Shown here: positions 1 to 7,669 of the stretch, one piece after another | Layout of the letters: every line of letters starts with the position of its first letter | Position numbering within the stretch: position 1 is the stretch's first letter | From: Bacteroidales bacterium | Lineage (GTDB): Bacteria; Bacteroidota; Bacteroidia; Bacteroidales; UBA10428 | DNA: 16,798 bases | Direction: 5' to 3' | Assembly (NCBI GenBank): GCA_016926235.1 | Contig: JAFGOZ010000672.1 | Span: 1 to 16,798 of the forward strand | Position numbers and translations under genes: made by a program | Notes under the pieces: model-generated | What the model saw: only the letters and a program-made list of their open reading frames with translations | What the model was told of the DNA's origin: nothing | The model's database searches: none

Positions 1-594
1 AATATATAAAAGTTCTTTGAAATGGTAACAAAACTTTATCAGAGATGATAGGCTTAACGAACTATCCGAAACGAGCTGATAACATATAATTTTGTTTAAA
101 ATCAGAGGTCTCACAAAAGAGAAAGCATTAAGGTTGGACTATCGACAAATGTGTTCAGGCAAATTTGTCAAACCGCCATATGGTGCTTTTGTAAAGAGCA
201 AAGGTACTCAGCGATATGGTTAAAGCAAGTGTAACCAGTTGTAGGGTTAACACGAGTATGGTGTTTGCAGAGGAGTTGAATGTAAGTAAACCACTGTAGA
301 CGTGTCGAAAATAACTTTTACCGGGGTAAAATCGAAGGGGGGGCGACCCTGAGAGACCAAGCATAACAGAAACCTGATTACCGGTTATGCACCCCGCGGC
401 ATTAAGGTGGCAAGAACTCTGCATGGGCTCTGATAAGGAACAGGAGAACCAGTGCTGTAATGCCAAGCAAAACGGCAGAGAACCTGTAAGGAAATGCCAA
501 AAGTAGCGAAGTACAGTATTGGGGCGGATGAAGCCGTAGTAGCGGACATACCCAAGAGAGTAGGGGTAACGACCCTGCAAGCCAAGGGCTTCAC

Positions 595-1896
595 ATGACA
601 GGTTCTGAAATGTATAACAACTTAATTTCATTAAGGATGATTTTTGTAGAAGAACAAAAGACGCAACCGATAACCAGGCTGCAAGTACAAGAGGCTTTCA
701 AACGAGTGAAAGCCAATGGCGGAAACGCAGGGGTTGATAAAATAACCATTGCGCAGGTGGCGAATAACAAGCGGAAATACCTGTACCCATTGTGGAACAG
801 GATGGCCAGCGGAAGTTATTTTCCTAAACCAGTCCGCCAATCGTTTATACCCAAACCTGGTGGCAAGAAAAGGCCATTGGGGATACCCACCGTAACGGAC
901 AGGGTAGCACAACAGGTCATAGCAACTGAATTGGAAAACGATATTGACAGCCAGTTCAGTCCAAATTCGTTTGGATACCGGCCCAACAAATCGGCACACG
1001 ATGCCATAGATCAATGTAGGATAAACTGCATGAAGTACAGTTGGGTCATTGATTTGGATATGAAAGGCTTCTTTGACAATATCGACCATGAGTTGCTAAT
1101 GAAAGGTCTACGTTATTACACCGATAAGAAACATGTCTTATTGTATTGTGAGCGTTGGCTCAATGCACCTGTGCAGTTGCCTGACGGGACACTCAAACCT
1201 ACACAGGGAAAAGGCACTCCGCAAGGTGGAGTGATTAGTCCAATTCTGGCTAATATCTTCCTTGACATTGTGTTTGATAAATGGATGGAGAAACATTACC
1301 CTGATGTTGCATTTGAACGGTATGCCGATGATATTGTGGTGCATTGTCAACACATTAAACAGGCATTGCGACTTCTGGAAGCAATAAAACAACGGTTGAA
1401 AGACTGCAAACTGGAGTTAAACAGGGAGAAGTCCAAAATCGTCTATTGTCGCCGAAACCAAAAGAAGCAGCCACCATTCAAAGTGCATTATCAGAAGTTC
1501 GATTTCTTAGGTTTTACCTTCAAGCCACGCATAACAAAGATGCATGGCAAACTGAAATTGGGGTTTACCCCTGCAATGAGCCAAAAGAACATTGCCCGAA
1601 TTACAGATGAGATTTTCAAACGTAAAATACATCGCTGGGTACATTTTTCTATTAGTAAAATTGCAGAACTGATTAATTCTCAAATAAGAGGTTGGATAAA
1701 CTATTATTCCAGGTTCCGGAAATCCGAAATGCGAAAATTATTTCGTGTCATTAATATGCGTCTGGTGAAATGGGTACGCAACAAGTATCGTAAGTTCAGG
1801 CGACGCCATTGGTACAATGCTTACAAACTTATAAAAGGGATAGCACAAAGCTACCCGAATATGTTTGTGCATTGGCAACATGGTTTTACGCCCTGA
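595..1896 (+). CDS. ltrA: Group II intron reverse transcriptase/maturase
   Basis: This intron-encoded protein (433 aa) binds the unspliced intron RNA, promotes splicing and copies the intron into new DNA sites. The reverse transcriptase fingers/palm motifs run from about residue 25 to 310: DLDMKGFFDNI at 153-163, GTPQGGVISP at 207-216, the catalytic YADD at 243-246 and FLGFTF at 304-309. A thumb/maturase X region follows to about 415, with the characteristic GWINYYSRF at 366-374. The protein ends soon after the maturase domain, so the DNA-binding and HNH endonuclease domains of the LtrA type are absent. Mobility would therefore rely on nicks or replication forks rather than its own second-strand cleavage. 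The first ATG (595) sits inside the pairing bases of the domain IV stem. Met6 (610) or Met15 (637) are alternative starts, since the clear reverse transcriptase homology begins only around residue 25. It is the only plus-strand gene in the window. Confidence 0.95.
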   Translation: MTGSEMYNNLISLRMIFVEEQKTQPITRLQVQEAFKRVKANGGNAGVDKITIAQVANNKRKYLYPLWNRMASGSYFPKPVRQSFIPKPGGKKRPLGIPTVTDRVAQQVIATELENDIDSQFSPNSFGYRPNKSAHDAIDQCRINCMKYSWVIDLDMKGFFDNIDHELLMKGLRYYTDKKHVLLYCERWLNAPVQLPDGTLKPTQGKGTPQGGVISPILANIFLDIVFDKWMEKHYPDVAFERYADDIVVHCQHIKQALRLLEAIKQRLKDCKLELNREKSKIVYCRRNQKKQPPFKVHYQKFDFLGFTFKPRITKMHGKLKLGFTPAMSQKNIARITDEIFKRKIHRWVHFSISKIAELINSQIRGWINYYSRFRKSEMRKLFRVINMRLVKWVRNKYRKFRRRHWYNAYKLIKGIAQSYPNMFVHWQHGFTP

Positions 1897-1913
1897 TATG
1901 TCTTTGTCATGAA

Positions 1914-1947
1914 GAGCCGTATGAATCGAGAGGTTCACGTACGGTTC
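1914..1947 (+). ncRNA. Group II intron domain V (catalytic hairpin)
   Basis: This is the canonical 34-nt domain V. The lower stem GAGCCGTATG pairs with CGTACGGTTC and includes the AGC catalytic triad. The upper stem GAATC/GGTTC is closed by a GAGA (GNRA) tetraloop. The intact pairing argues that the ribozyme is not degenerate at its 3' end. Confidence 0.95.
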
Positions 1948-1989
1948 TGAGAGAGATTTAGGGGTGCGATTCCCCTTTATCTACTCGAC

Positions 1990-2187
1990 TTATTGATTAT
2001 CAGTCATTTAACTATCCTTTCAGTATCCGTTTAGTTGTCTGTCTATAGTGGTAGGGTGTTCTCCGTGCGTTTGGGCGGGACGGGCTTGAAGGCTCTTGCG
2101 GCAAACTTTGGTTGTGTGATTGCCTGCGGGGTTTGCCGCATGTGCCTTAAAGCAGAAGCGATGGTGTGCGAGGGGCTATTTATATGC
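1990..2187. other. Non-coding stretch after the intron, GC-rich centre
   Basis: No credible gene is seen here. The stretch begins with A+T-rich 3' exon sequence of the intron. From about 2050 to 2180 it becomes clearly more GC-rich than its surroundings and contains a perfect 10-bp inverted repeat. A plus-strand reading frame opens at 2035 and runs through the tandem repeat to 2367, but its composition (cysteine- and leucine-rich, driven by the repeat) does not look like a real protein. Confidence 0.6.
2097..2140. repeat. 10-bp perfect inverted repeat
   Basis: The arms TGCGGCAAAC (2097-2106) and GTTTGCCGCA (2131-2140) are exact reverse complements separated by 24 bases. No T-tract follows on either strand, so it is not an evident intrinsic terminator. 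It could be a hairpin of an interspersed Bacteroidota intergenic repeat; its function is unknown. Confidence 0.6.
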
Positions 2188-2313
2188 TCCCTTCTTTGTC
2201 AGATATTGTCCCTTCTTTGTCAAGTTATCTCCCTTCTCTGTCAGATGAAGTCCCTTCTTTGTCAACCATGTTCCCTTGTCTGTCAGATTGTGTCCCTTCT
2301 CTGTCAGGTTCAT
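2176..2313 (-). CDS. Possible 45-aa peptide of LT(K/E/D)KGxx repeats
   Basis: An ATG at 2313 opens a minus-strand frame of 45 codons ending in TAG at 2176-2178. It consists almost entirely of six seven-residue repeats of the form Leu-Thr-(Lys/Glu/Asp)-Lys-Gly-x-x. It lies in the same frame as the gene ending at 2398 but is separated from it by several in-frame stops. The variable base of the Leu codon is always C or T (CTG/TTG), which is synonymous. This fits coding, but the opposite strand also keeps CAA/CAG synonymous there, so the argument is weak. It could be a real small peptide, the decayed tail of the upstream gene, or a non-coding minisatellite. Confidence 0.2.
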   Translation of the reverse strand: MNLTEKGHNLTDKGTWLTKKGLHLTEKGDNLTKKGQYLTKKGAYK

Positions 2314-2389
2314 TCCCTTCTTTGGCGGGTTTGCTCCCTTGTCTGTCAGATGATGTCCCTACTCTGAGAACGTTGTCCCTTTTTAGACA
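2188..2389. repeat. 21-nt tandem array, about 10 units
   Basis: The conserved core TCCCTTCTTTGTCA (plus strand) begins at 2188, 2209, 2230, 2251, 2272, 2293, 2314, 2335 and 2356, exactly every 21 bases. A degenerate tenth unit begins at 2376 after a 20-base step. About 14 bases are conserved and 7 vary. Units towards 2389 are more diverged than those near 2188. Read on the minus strand, the period is seven codons: Leu-Thr-(Lys/Glu/Asp)-Lys-Gly followed by two variable residues, the second being Asn, His, Tyr or Trp. The array begins 8 bases beyond the stop codon of the minus-strand gene ending at 2398. Confidence 0.92.
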
Positions 2390-2397
2390 GACTATCT

Positions 2398-3126
2398 TTA
2401 TGCCTGTGTGGTTTCTTTACCAGCTACTTTAGCTGCTGCCCCAAGATTGGAAAGTGCCTTTGCAAATGTAAATTGCTCTTTCTTTAAGGGTTCGTACTGA
2501 TAGTAGTTTGATGCTTTCTTGCAGATGCCTATTATCTCATCGTAGATAGCGTTGAAAACATCGGTTACTTCTTGTGTTATTTCTTTTGTTGAACCTTTAA
2601 AGGTTTCCTGAGTAACGTTGGCTTGTTTAAAGGTATCGGCATACCCGATAATGTTGTCAATTAAGGTTGCGCTTAATCCTTTGGCAATAATTTCCTGACG
2701 TAACGTTTCGCTCATATTGGTTTTGAATTGATAAAGCAACTGGATTAACGATTCCTGATTACCTTTTTGTACTCCACGGAGATGTTTCGCAAAACCGAGG
2801 GTTTTTAATATCTCATCCCGTTTGGATGTTTCTTTCTTAAAGTCTTCGTCTATCTGTGTTTTGAAATAGGATACATCCCGTTTTGCCGGAACTTGAATTG
2901 AAGCTAAGGTTGATGTTGCATTACGCAAATCTTTTTTTGCATCAATACCCAAATGGGTTTCGATTGCATTGTCGATTCGGGTAATCAAACCGGTTGCATA
3001 CTGTTCTGTCCAATCTGTTCGGGTTGTTGAAAGTTCTGAAATGTTTGTTTTGAAACTTTCGGCGATGGTTTTAGATGCCATAAACATATCGACATCTTTA
3101 CAACTGTAATTACGATTTTTTGACAT
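2398..3126 (-). CDS. Conserved-looking hypothetical protein, helical and charged
   Basis: This is a 242-aa protein of unrecognised function. It has no signal peptide and no membrane segment, so it is probably cytoplasmic. It is rich in Lys, Glu, Thr and Asn with long predicted helices; for example, residues near 80-120 contain KRDVSYFKTQIDEDFKKET and KRDEILKTLGFAKHLRGVQ. It ends in a small Ala/Thr-rich tail. The start ATG at 3126 is preceded by an A+T-rich leader, as is usual in Bacteroidota, and 103 non-coding bases separate it from the transglutaminase-like gene upstream. It is therefore probably a separate transcription unit. A 21-nt repeat array follows immediately downstream of its stop codon in the same direction. 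From memory I believe similar proteins occur in several Bacteroidota genomes, but I cannot attach a function. Confidence 0.75.
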   Translation of the reverse strand: MSKNRNYSCKDVDMFMASKTIAESFKTNISELSTTRTDWTEQYATGLITRIDNAIETHLGIDAKKDLRNATSTLASIQVPAKRDVSYFKTQIDEDFKKETSKRDEILKTLGFAKHLRGVQKGNQESLIQLLYQFKTNMSETLRQEIIAKGLSATLIDNIIGYADTFKQANVTQETFKGSTKEITQEVTDVFNAIYDEIIGICKKASNYYQYEPLKKEQFTFAKALSNLGAAAKVAGKETTQA

Positions 3127-3229
3127 AATGATTTAGAATTTGGTTATTAAATAATTTATTAACGATATGATATTTAACGTAATGTACAAGATATTATTTG
3201 GAATAAATATATAATTTACAGTGCAAATA

Positions 3230-4687
3230 TTAAAAAACAATAACCTTCGGCTCCTCATTTTTAAGAATCTCAGGAATCATTCCGCTTTTTGCATTTATAT
3301 AGGTCGGGTCACATATAAAATATTTTTCCCCTTCAAACAGCACATAATTGCCGTATTCTTCACCAGGGAATTGAACAGCAAGGGTAACATGCGTTTTAAA
3401 TTCAAGGCCAATAGAGGGTAAACCAGTATAATGCTTGACCAATTGTCCCAGTAAAACTGCACGATCTTCACAATCCGAATAGGGATAATACAGGCATTCT
3501 TCAGCGAACATATAGCGTTCTTTGCCAAATTGTTCCTGGTCGGTTTCGTATGCAATAGAACCTTGAATAAAGTTTAAAAGGACGTCCACTTTCTCCCTGT
3601 TTGATTTTCCTTTAAACATGGGGACGAAAACTTTATCCAGATCGCCGAGGTTTAAAGAAGTAATTGTCGGTTCGGAATAGATATTTAAATCGCATTGGGG
3701 GTAACTGTTTAAATATTGCATTGTACCGGAATTGAACTCAAGATTAATACTATTTTGATTATACATCAATTGTCGAAACTCTATATTTTGCCCATTTAGT
3801 TCAGGAAGTTTATTTAACCGGAAAGAAAATATTTTTGCATCATCAGTATAAAACCCCTTATAAGTTCTGATTTGACCGGCTTGGTTTTCTGTTTTATTAA
3901 ACAAATAATATTTTAATCCGCTGTCGGACAAAAACTGAATATTGAACAATTCCTGCTGGGATGGTAATAAGAGGTATACATTACTTTCGTCATATCCCAC
4001 TTTTATCTTGTAACCGCTTTTTACAAGAGCGTACCAGACAAAGAGAACCTGTTCGTTTTTTCGATTAAATATGTTTTCGGACGCTTTTGCTAATATGATG
4101 TAATATCCCCAATCGTTGAAATAACAAGATTGCCTGAGTCTTTCCAATGTATTGATGTTGTAATTCCAGATTAAGCTGTTGTCGGATAAACCACTATAAA
4201 ACGAAATGATTGATTGCTGATTAACAGTGTTTAATACAGGAAGTTTATCAGGATAATAATAAATTTCTGCTTTAACACCGAAAACATCGAAGGCCTTTGT
4301 TACAATTCTTGACTCAAAATTTACAGGTTTCGATTTCATTAATGTTGAATCGGCAATTTGTTTTTCAGGAGTAAGGGTATCCTTACCAATCGGTGCAATC
4401 TCAATTCTTTGTCCGGTTGTATCCGGTTTTTCTTTAATGATGGGTTGTTCCTCTGGTTTTGGACGTACGGGTTGAGGTTGTTGAAACAGTGTAAATTCTT
4501 TCCAACTTGCTTTAAGAAATTGTATGAATGCCGAATCATTTTGTGCTTTAAATTCGCTGAATTCGTTTTCTGCTGATTTACTAAATTCTTCAAAATCTTT
4601 ATTAAACGTGTCAAATAGGGAATCGGACTGACCGTATACGCTGTTTCCGGTTAATATGACTATTATGATCCATATAATTCTTTTCAT
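3230..4687 (-). CDS. Exported transglutaminase-fold protein (cysteine-protease-like)
   Basis: This 485-aa protein begins with a signal peptide (residues 1-20, ending VYGQ). A Pro/Lys/Glu-rich linker follows at about 70-120. An intermediate region at 130-330 includes NEQVLFVWYALVKSGYKIKV (211-230). The C-terminal domain has the papain/transglutaminase-like catalytic arrangement: Cys406 in SDCEDRAVLLGQL, His433 in KTHVTLAV, and Asp460 in ICDPTY. Such domains act as peptidases, amidases or cross-linking enzymes; here the substrate is unknown. The gene starts 18 bp after the anti-sigma gene stop and ends the long minus-strand cluster, so it is probably co-transcribed with the sigma/anti-sigma pair. 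A role in envelope or surface protein processing is inference. The fold assignment is strong because the three residues occur in order with family-typical spacing. The start ATG gives a complete signal peptide. Confidence 0.85.
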   Translation of the reverse strand: MKRIIWIIIVILTGNSVYGQSDSLFDTFNKDFEEFSKSAENEFSEFKAQNDSAFIQFLKASWKEFTLFQQPQPVRPKPEEQPIIKEKPDTTGQRIEIAPIGKDTLTPEKQIADSTLMKSKPVNFESRIVTKAFDVFGVKAEIYYYPDKLPVLNTVNQQSIISFYSGLSDNSLIWNYNINTLERLRQSCYFNDWGYYIILAKASENIFNRKNEQVLFVWYALVKSGYKIKVGYDESNVYLLLPSQQELFNIQFLSDSGLKYYLFNKTENQAGQIRTYKGFYTDDAKIFSFRLNKLPELNGQNIEFRQLMYNQNSINLEFNSGTMQYLNSYPQCDLNIYSEPTITSLNLGDLDKVFVPMFKGKSNREKVDVLLNFIQGSIAYETDQEQFGKERYMFAEECLYYPYSDCEDRAVLLGQLVKHYTGLPSIGLEFKTHVTLAVQFPGEEYGNYVLFEGEKYFICDPTYINAKSGMIPEILKNEEPKVIVF

Positions 4688-4705
4688 GATATCAAACCTT
4701 TATTA

Positions 4706-5377
4706 TTACTTTTTAGTCCTAGGATTTTCCTTAATAATGAAACTTCCTGAAAGTTTGCTACCGATTAATATCCATTGATAATTGCCCGGCTGAATTTCTT
4801 TCAACGGAATAAGCAGCGAATCTTCTCCTGATCTAAGAACATATTCTTTAATAATTGCAGTATCGGTAGTTCGTTTGATATATATTGTTTCCGAATCCAT
4901 AAAATCTTTATTCCGTTGAATAATCAGTGTATCATGCTGTGTGTATTCAGGTGGAATAACAAATTGCGAACCTTTTTCCGGCTGTTTGTTTATTGATAAG
5001 GATGAAATGGTGCTTGCAGAGGTATCATTTTCTATATTTGTAAGTTTGTGATCTAATGAACCTTGTTTCTGTTGTTGCACAAAAAAAAATGTTAATCCAA
5101 TTAAAATAACCACCGAAGCAGCAGCATATAAATAAGTTACAAGCCTCTTTTTCTTAAACTGTTCCTTTTTAAGAATTTCTTTTATCTTTTCTTTTGTCGT
5201 TTCGTACGAATCTGCTTCATTCCAGTATTTTGCCATTTTACTCCTGAAACGGTATGCTCTTGCCAGATTTTCTTCCTTTTCCAACCGCCCCCTGAATATC
5301 TTTTCTTCTTCGGGTGATAAATTACCGGAGATGAAATCTTCTATCAGGTTAAAATCCTTATCATTTAATGTATTCAT
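4706..5377 (-). CDS. Single-pass anti-sigma factor-like membrane protein
   Basis: The 223-aa protein begins with an acidic helical cytoplasmic region (residues 1-78). It opens with NDKDFNLIEDFISGNLSPEE, the pattern of Bacteroidota anti-sigma factors in which a short helix is followed by 'L.(P/S)EE…F…L'. One transmembrane helix (about 79-100, YLYAAASVVILIGLTFFFV) is followed by a basic/polar periplasmic region of about 120 residues without a recognised domain. The gene starts 5 bp after the stop of the ECF sigma gene, the classical arrangement for a sigma/anti-sigma pair. The N-terminal part is expected to hold the sigma factor at the membrane until an envelope signal releases it. No zinc-binding HxxxCxxC motif is present, so it is not a ZAS-type anti-sigma factor. 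Identification rests on topology and position as much as on sequence. Confidence 0.72.
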   Translation of the reverse strand: MNTLNDKDFNLIEDFISGNLSPEEEKIFRGRLEKEENLARAYRFRSKMAKYWNEADSYETTKEKIKEILKKEQFKKKRLVTYLYAAASVVILIGLTFFFVQQQKQGSLDHKLTNIENDTSASTISSLSINKQPEKGSQFVIPPEYTQHDTLIIQRNKDFMDSETIYIKRTTDTAIIKEYVLRSGEDSLLIPLKEIQPGNYQWILIGSKLSGSFIIKENPRTKK

Positions 5378-5382
5378 AACTT

Positions 5383-5964
5383 TCAGTCAAATAAGGTTTG
5401 ATATTCGGGGTGTGTTAATACCATTTTTCGCAACTGGTCTAAACACCGCTTAAAACGCTGTCGGGCATTGTCTACAGTAATATCCAGCCTTTGGGCAATT
5501 TCATCAAAACCATGTAATTTATTGTCTGTATTGCTTATTTTTTCTGTTTCTTCCGATTGTTTAAAACGCAAATCAATAATTTCACGGCAGCCATCGCCCA
5601 TCTCTTTTTTGAGTTTGCTTACAAAGGCCAACAATTCGTAATAATTATCATTTTCGGCTTCCATTTGTACAATGATTTGCTCTGTTACTACTGGATTGGG
5701 TTTAGCTAATATTTTCAAACAAATATTCCGGCATACACTGTTTAAATAGGTAGCCAGCGAACTTTCTCCCCTGAAATTTCCCTTTCGGATACTTAGAACA
5801 ATCCGGGTCAAACCTTCCTGGAAAATGTCTTCCGGTTCAAGTGTTGTATTTCTGAATGAATAAACCATATTTTTTATGGATGCATACTGGGTTTTATAAA
5901 TGATGCTTACTGCCCACTCATGGTTGTTTTGAATTCCTATAATTATATCATCATCCGAGTGCAT
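5383..5964 (-). CDS. ECF-type RNA polymerase sigma factor
   Basis: The 193-aa protein has the two-domain build of an extracytoplasmic-function sigma-70 factor. Region 2 (about 10-85) includes EDIFQEGLTRIVLSIRKGNF (45-64), which contacts core polymerase and melts the -10 element. Region 4 (about 115-182) includes CREIIDLRF (126-134) and a helix-turn-helix, FDEIAQRLDITVDNARQRFK (153-172), that reads the -35 element. The linker insertion around 135-152 (EETEKISNTDNKLHG) is slightly longer than usual. The gene is followed within 5 bp by an anti-sigma-like membrane protein. It lies 33 bp after the second fibre-like surface protein, so the regulator is embedded within the cluster it plausibly controls. 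Targets cannot be read from the sequence, because no shared upstream promoter could be recognised with confidence. Confidence 0.93.
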   Translation of the reverse strand: MHSDDDIIIGIQNNHEWAVSIIYKTQYASIKNMVYSFRNTTLEPEDIFQEGLTRIVLSIRKGNFRGESSLATYLNSVCRNICLKILAKPNPVVTEQIIVQMEAENDNYYELLAFVSKLKKEMGDGCREIIDLRFKQSEETEKISNTDNKLHGFDEIAQRLDITVDNARQRFKRCLDQLRKMVLTHPEYQTLFD

Positions 5965-5997
5965 TATACTTTAGTTGATTTTGGATATTATATATTT

Positions 5998-7629
5998 TTA
6001 TTTTTTTCCGTTATATAATAATTCTCCCTTCTTAAAACCATTTCCCTCGCCCTTTTCTTCTTCTACTACAATTGGATGATCTTTAGCATAGGCATCATTA
6101 CGAACTGCATAGATCACCCAACTGAATTCCTGCGAAGGATTTCCTTGCGAAGTTGTTTTAACCACGAATTGATTGTTTTCAATCTTTCCGTCGAGGTACA
6201 GGGGAGACCATCCATTGAAAGGAGTTAAAGAAATTTCCCGGCCTTCGGGATTATTTAAAGCGTCAAAATAGTCCGGTAATTTTATTGTAATCGAGCTGCT
6301 ATCAAGTTTTGCATGTCCTTTATAAATGTTCATCATTTCAGGGCTTTCAATACAAGAATGACGTAAAATTTTATTCTCTGGATCTAATGGGTGATCTATA
6401 AGAAAGTCTTTTGCTCCTCCAACTGATAAGTCGCCTGTAACGTAAACATTCCCCTCGAACCTTGCTGCCTTACCAGAAGATGAGGTTGTTGTTACTTTTA
6501 ATGCGTAATAATTACTACTTGCATTATTAAGTTCTATTTTAGCGGCTTCTCTACTTCCCGTCATATTTACGTAAAGAGCCGAATTACCTTCACCATTGGA
6601 TTCAATTTGTACAGCACTACCTCCATTAGAATTATTAAGTGTAAAATATCCTACTGCATCACTCGGGCCATCTGATTGAACATTTAATACAGGGCTTGTT
6701 GTTACAGTATTACGATTAAAAAGATTAGCTGCATAGCTAGTGCCATAATTCTCAATAAGCAAAGCATCAGCATTATTTCCAGTGTTGTTTTGCCTTAAAT
6801 CAAGAGTTCTTCCACTACTGCCATTATGATCGATTCTGAAAACTTCACTAGTGCCCGAATATGTTCCAGAATACGGTAAAGTTAACTGCGATGATGAAGG
6901 TAGGGTTATTGTATTTCCAGGTGTTATTGATAATTGATCACCGCTGATAGATAATTGTTGATTATCCGTATTATCCAAATATTTCGATAGATCAACAGTT
7001 GAGGCGTCACCACTAAGTGAAAGCGTGTTAGAGGAAAGACTTAAATCCTGAATTTCATTAGCTGGGTCAGCATCGTTATCATTAACAGCATCATTATTAT
7101 CCACATAATATTTTGTAGCAGCGTCCTGTGCTGATGTGGGATTAGCCAGGTTGCTTATTTTCAGGCTATTTGCACTGTTTCCATTCGATAAAACCTGTTG
7201 TAAGGATTGACTATCCGTGTTATCTAAATACTTTGACAAGTCAACTGTCGAAGCATCATCAGAAAGCGACAGTGTATTTCCCGAGAGGCTTAAATCTTGA
7301 ATTTCGTTTGTCGAATCACTGTCATTATCAATAATTCCCTCACCGGAAACTAATTGTACCCATTTGCTCCCGTCCCAGTAATAAAATCCCTTATCAACAT
7401 TATTCCCATCATTATAAATTAACAAACCTGTGGCAGGGTTTGTAACCGGTGATGCAGAATTTAAATTGACCAATTGTACGCGGGGTAATAATAGTCCTCG
7501 ATCAGAGGATTTTATATCGAGCATAGCCGAAGCATCCGGTTGGGAATTATCATCGTTTATACCTACATTCTGAGAATATAAAAAGGCAGTATTGGTTATT
7601 ATCAGGGTCAAAAAGATAAACTTTTTCAT
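5998..7629 (-). CDS. Secreted fibre-like surface protein with repeated stalk
   Basis: This 543-aa exported protein has a signal peptide at 1-19 and a Bacteroidota surface-protein head at 20-95 (NVGIND, DASAMLDIKS, ATGLLIYN, FYYWDGSKW). A stalk follows with two copies of a 35-residue unit at 108-142 and 191-225 (NEIQDLSLSxNTLSLSxDAS…). The middle, 260-400, is a Ser/Asn/Gly-rich beta-repetitive region. The C-terminal module (about 400-543) contains DHPLDPENKILRHSCIESPE followed by MMNIYKG. That module is widespread at the ends of long bacterial surface/tail-fibre-like proteins, where 'H..(V/I)ESP(D/E)MMN' is a signature. The head and stalk are shared with the neighbouring tail-collar protein, so the two are paralogous fibres with different tips. 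No T9SS sorting domain is evident. It probably forms a trimeric or elongated fibre at the cell surface; the ligand is unknown. It lies 40 bp after the collar gene. Confidence 0.85.
   Translation of the reverse strand: MKKFIFLTLIITNTAFLYSQNVGINDDNSQPDASAMLDIKSSDRGLLLPRVQLVNLNSASPVTNPATGLLIYNDGNNVDKGFYYWDGSKWVQLVSGEGIIDNDSDSTNEIQDLSLSGNTLSLSDDASTVDLSKYLDNTDSQSLQQVLSNGNSANSLKISNLANPTSAQDAATKYYVDNNDAVNDNDADPANEIQDLSLSSNTLSLSGDASTVDLSKYLDNTDNQQLSISGDQLSITPGNTITLPSSSQLTLPYSGTYSGTSEVFRIDHNGSSGRTLDLRQNNTGNNADALLIENYGTSYAANLFNRNTVTTSPVLNVQSDGPSDAVGYFTLNNSNGGSAVQIESNGEGNSALYVNMTGSREAAKIELNNASSNYYALKVTTTSSSGKAARFEGNVYVTGDLSVGGAKDFLIDHPLDPENKILRHSCIESPEMMNIYKGHAKLDSSSITIKLPDYFDALNNPEGREISLTPFNGWSPLYLDGKIENNQFVVKTTSQGNPSQEFSWVIYAVRNDAYAKDHPIVVEEEKGEGNGFKKGELLYNGKK
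6955..7308. repeat. Internal 35-residue duplication in the fibre stalk
   Basis: Two in-gene copies, at 7204-7308 and 6955-7059, encode the NEIQDLSLS…DLSKYLDNTD unit (residues 108-142 and 191-225). They are separated by 48 residues. The collar paralogue has only one copy, so the stalk has been lengthened in this gene. Confidence 0.85.
7096..7341. repeat. Paralogous stalk segment, copy in the downstream fibre gene
   Basis: This segment encodes residues 97-178 of the downstream fibre-like protein. It aligns without gaps to residues 100-181 of the neighbouring collar protein (8420-8662), including QSLQQVLSNGNSAN and QDAATK-YVDN. The DNA is also visibly similar, pointing to duplication of a fibre gene followed by replacement of the tip. 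Confidence 0.85.
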
Positions 7630-7669
7630 AGCGTTTATTTTTTAATTTACAATAGACTTTTTAGTTAAT

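Larger units (their letters stand above)
1..1989 (+). ncRNA. Group II intron, 5' end not resolved (at or beyond window edge)
   Basis: This is a self-splicing retroelement RNA that carries its own maturase gene in domain IV. The 3' part is unmistakable: a 34-nt domain V at 1914-1947, a domain VI hairpin (AGGGG 1960-1964 with CCCCT 1972-1976), and an end of the form CTACTCGAC at 1981-1989. Domain III features (GTAGTAGCGG, then GGGGTAACGACCC) lie at about 531-576. Bases 594-600 (CATGACA) pair with 1905-1911 (TGTCATG) as the basal stem of domain IV, flanking the coding region. Bases near 57-85 and 131-145 resemble the paired domain I segments of the lactococcal Ll.LtrB intron, so the RNA must begin upstream of about base 50. 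No GTGYG 5' end is visible there, so the true start is probably just outside the window. The 3' boundary at 1989 is inferred from the consensus and may be off by a few bases. Confidence 0.85.

Noticed and set aside
151..160. GTGTTCAGGC as the 5' end of the group II intron
   Set aside because: It does not match GTGYG well, and bases upstream (57-85, 131-145) resemble domain I segments, so the RNA should start further left.
2035..2367. Plus-strand protein of 110 aa rich in LLCQ repeats
   Set aside because: The frame is open only because of the 21-nt repeat; the first half has no domain-like character and no ribosome-binding context.
2188..2389. CRISPR array
   Set aside because: The conserved part is only about 14 bases and the variable part 7, far too short for repeats and spacers, and no cas genes are present.
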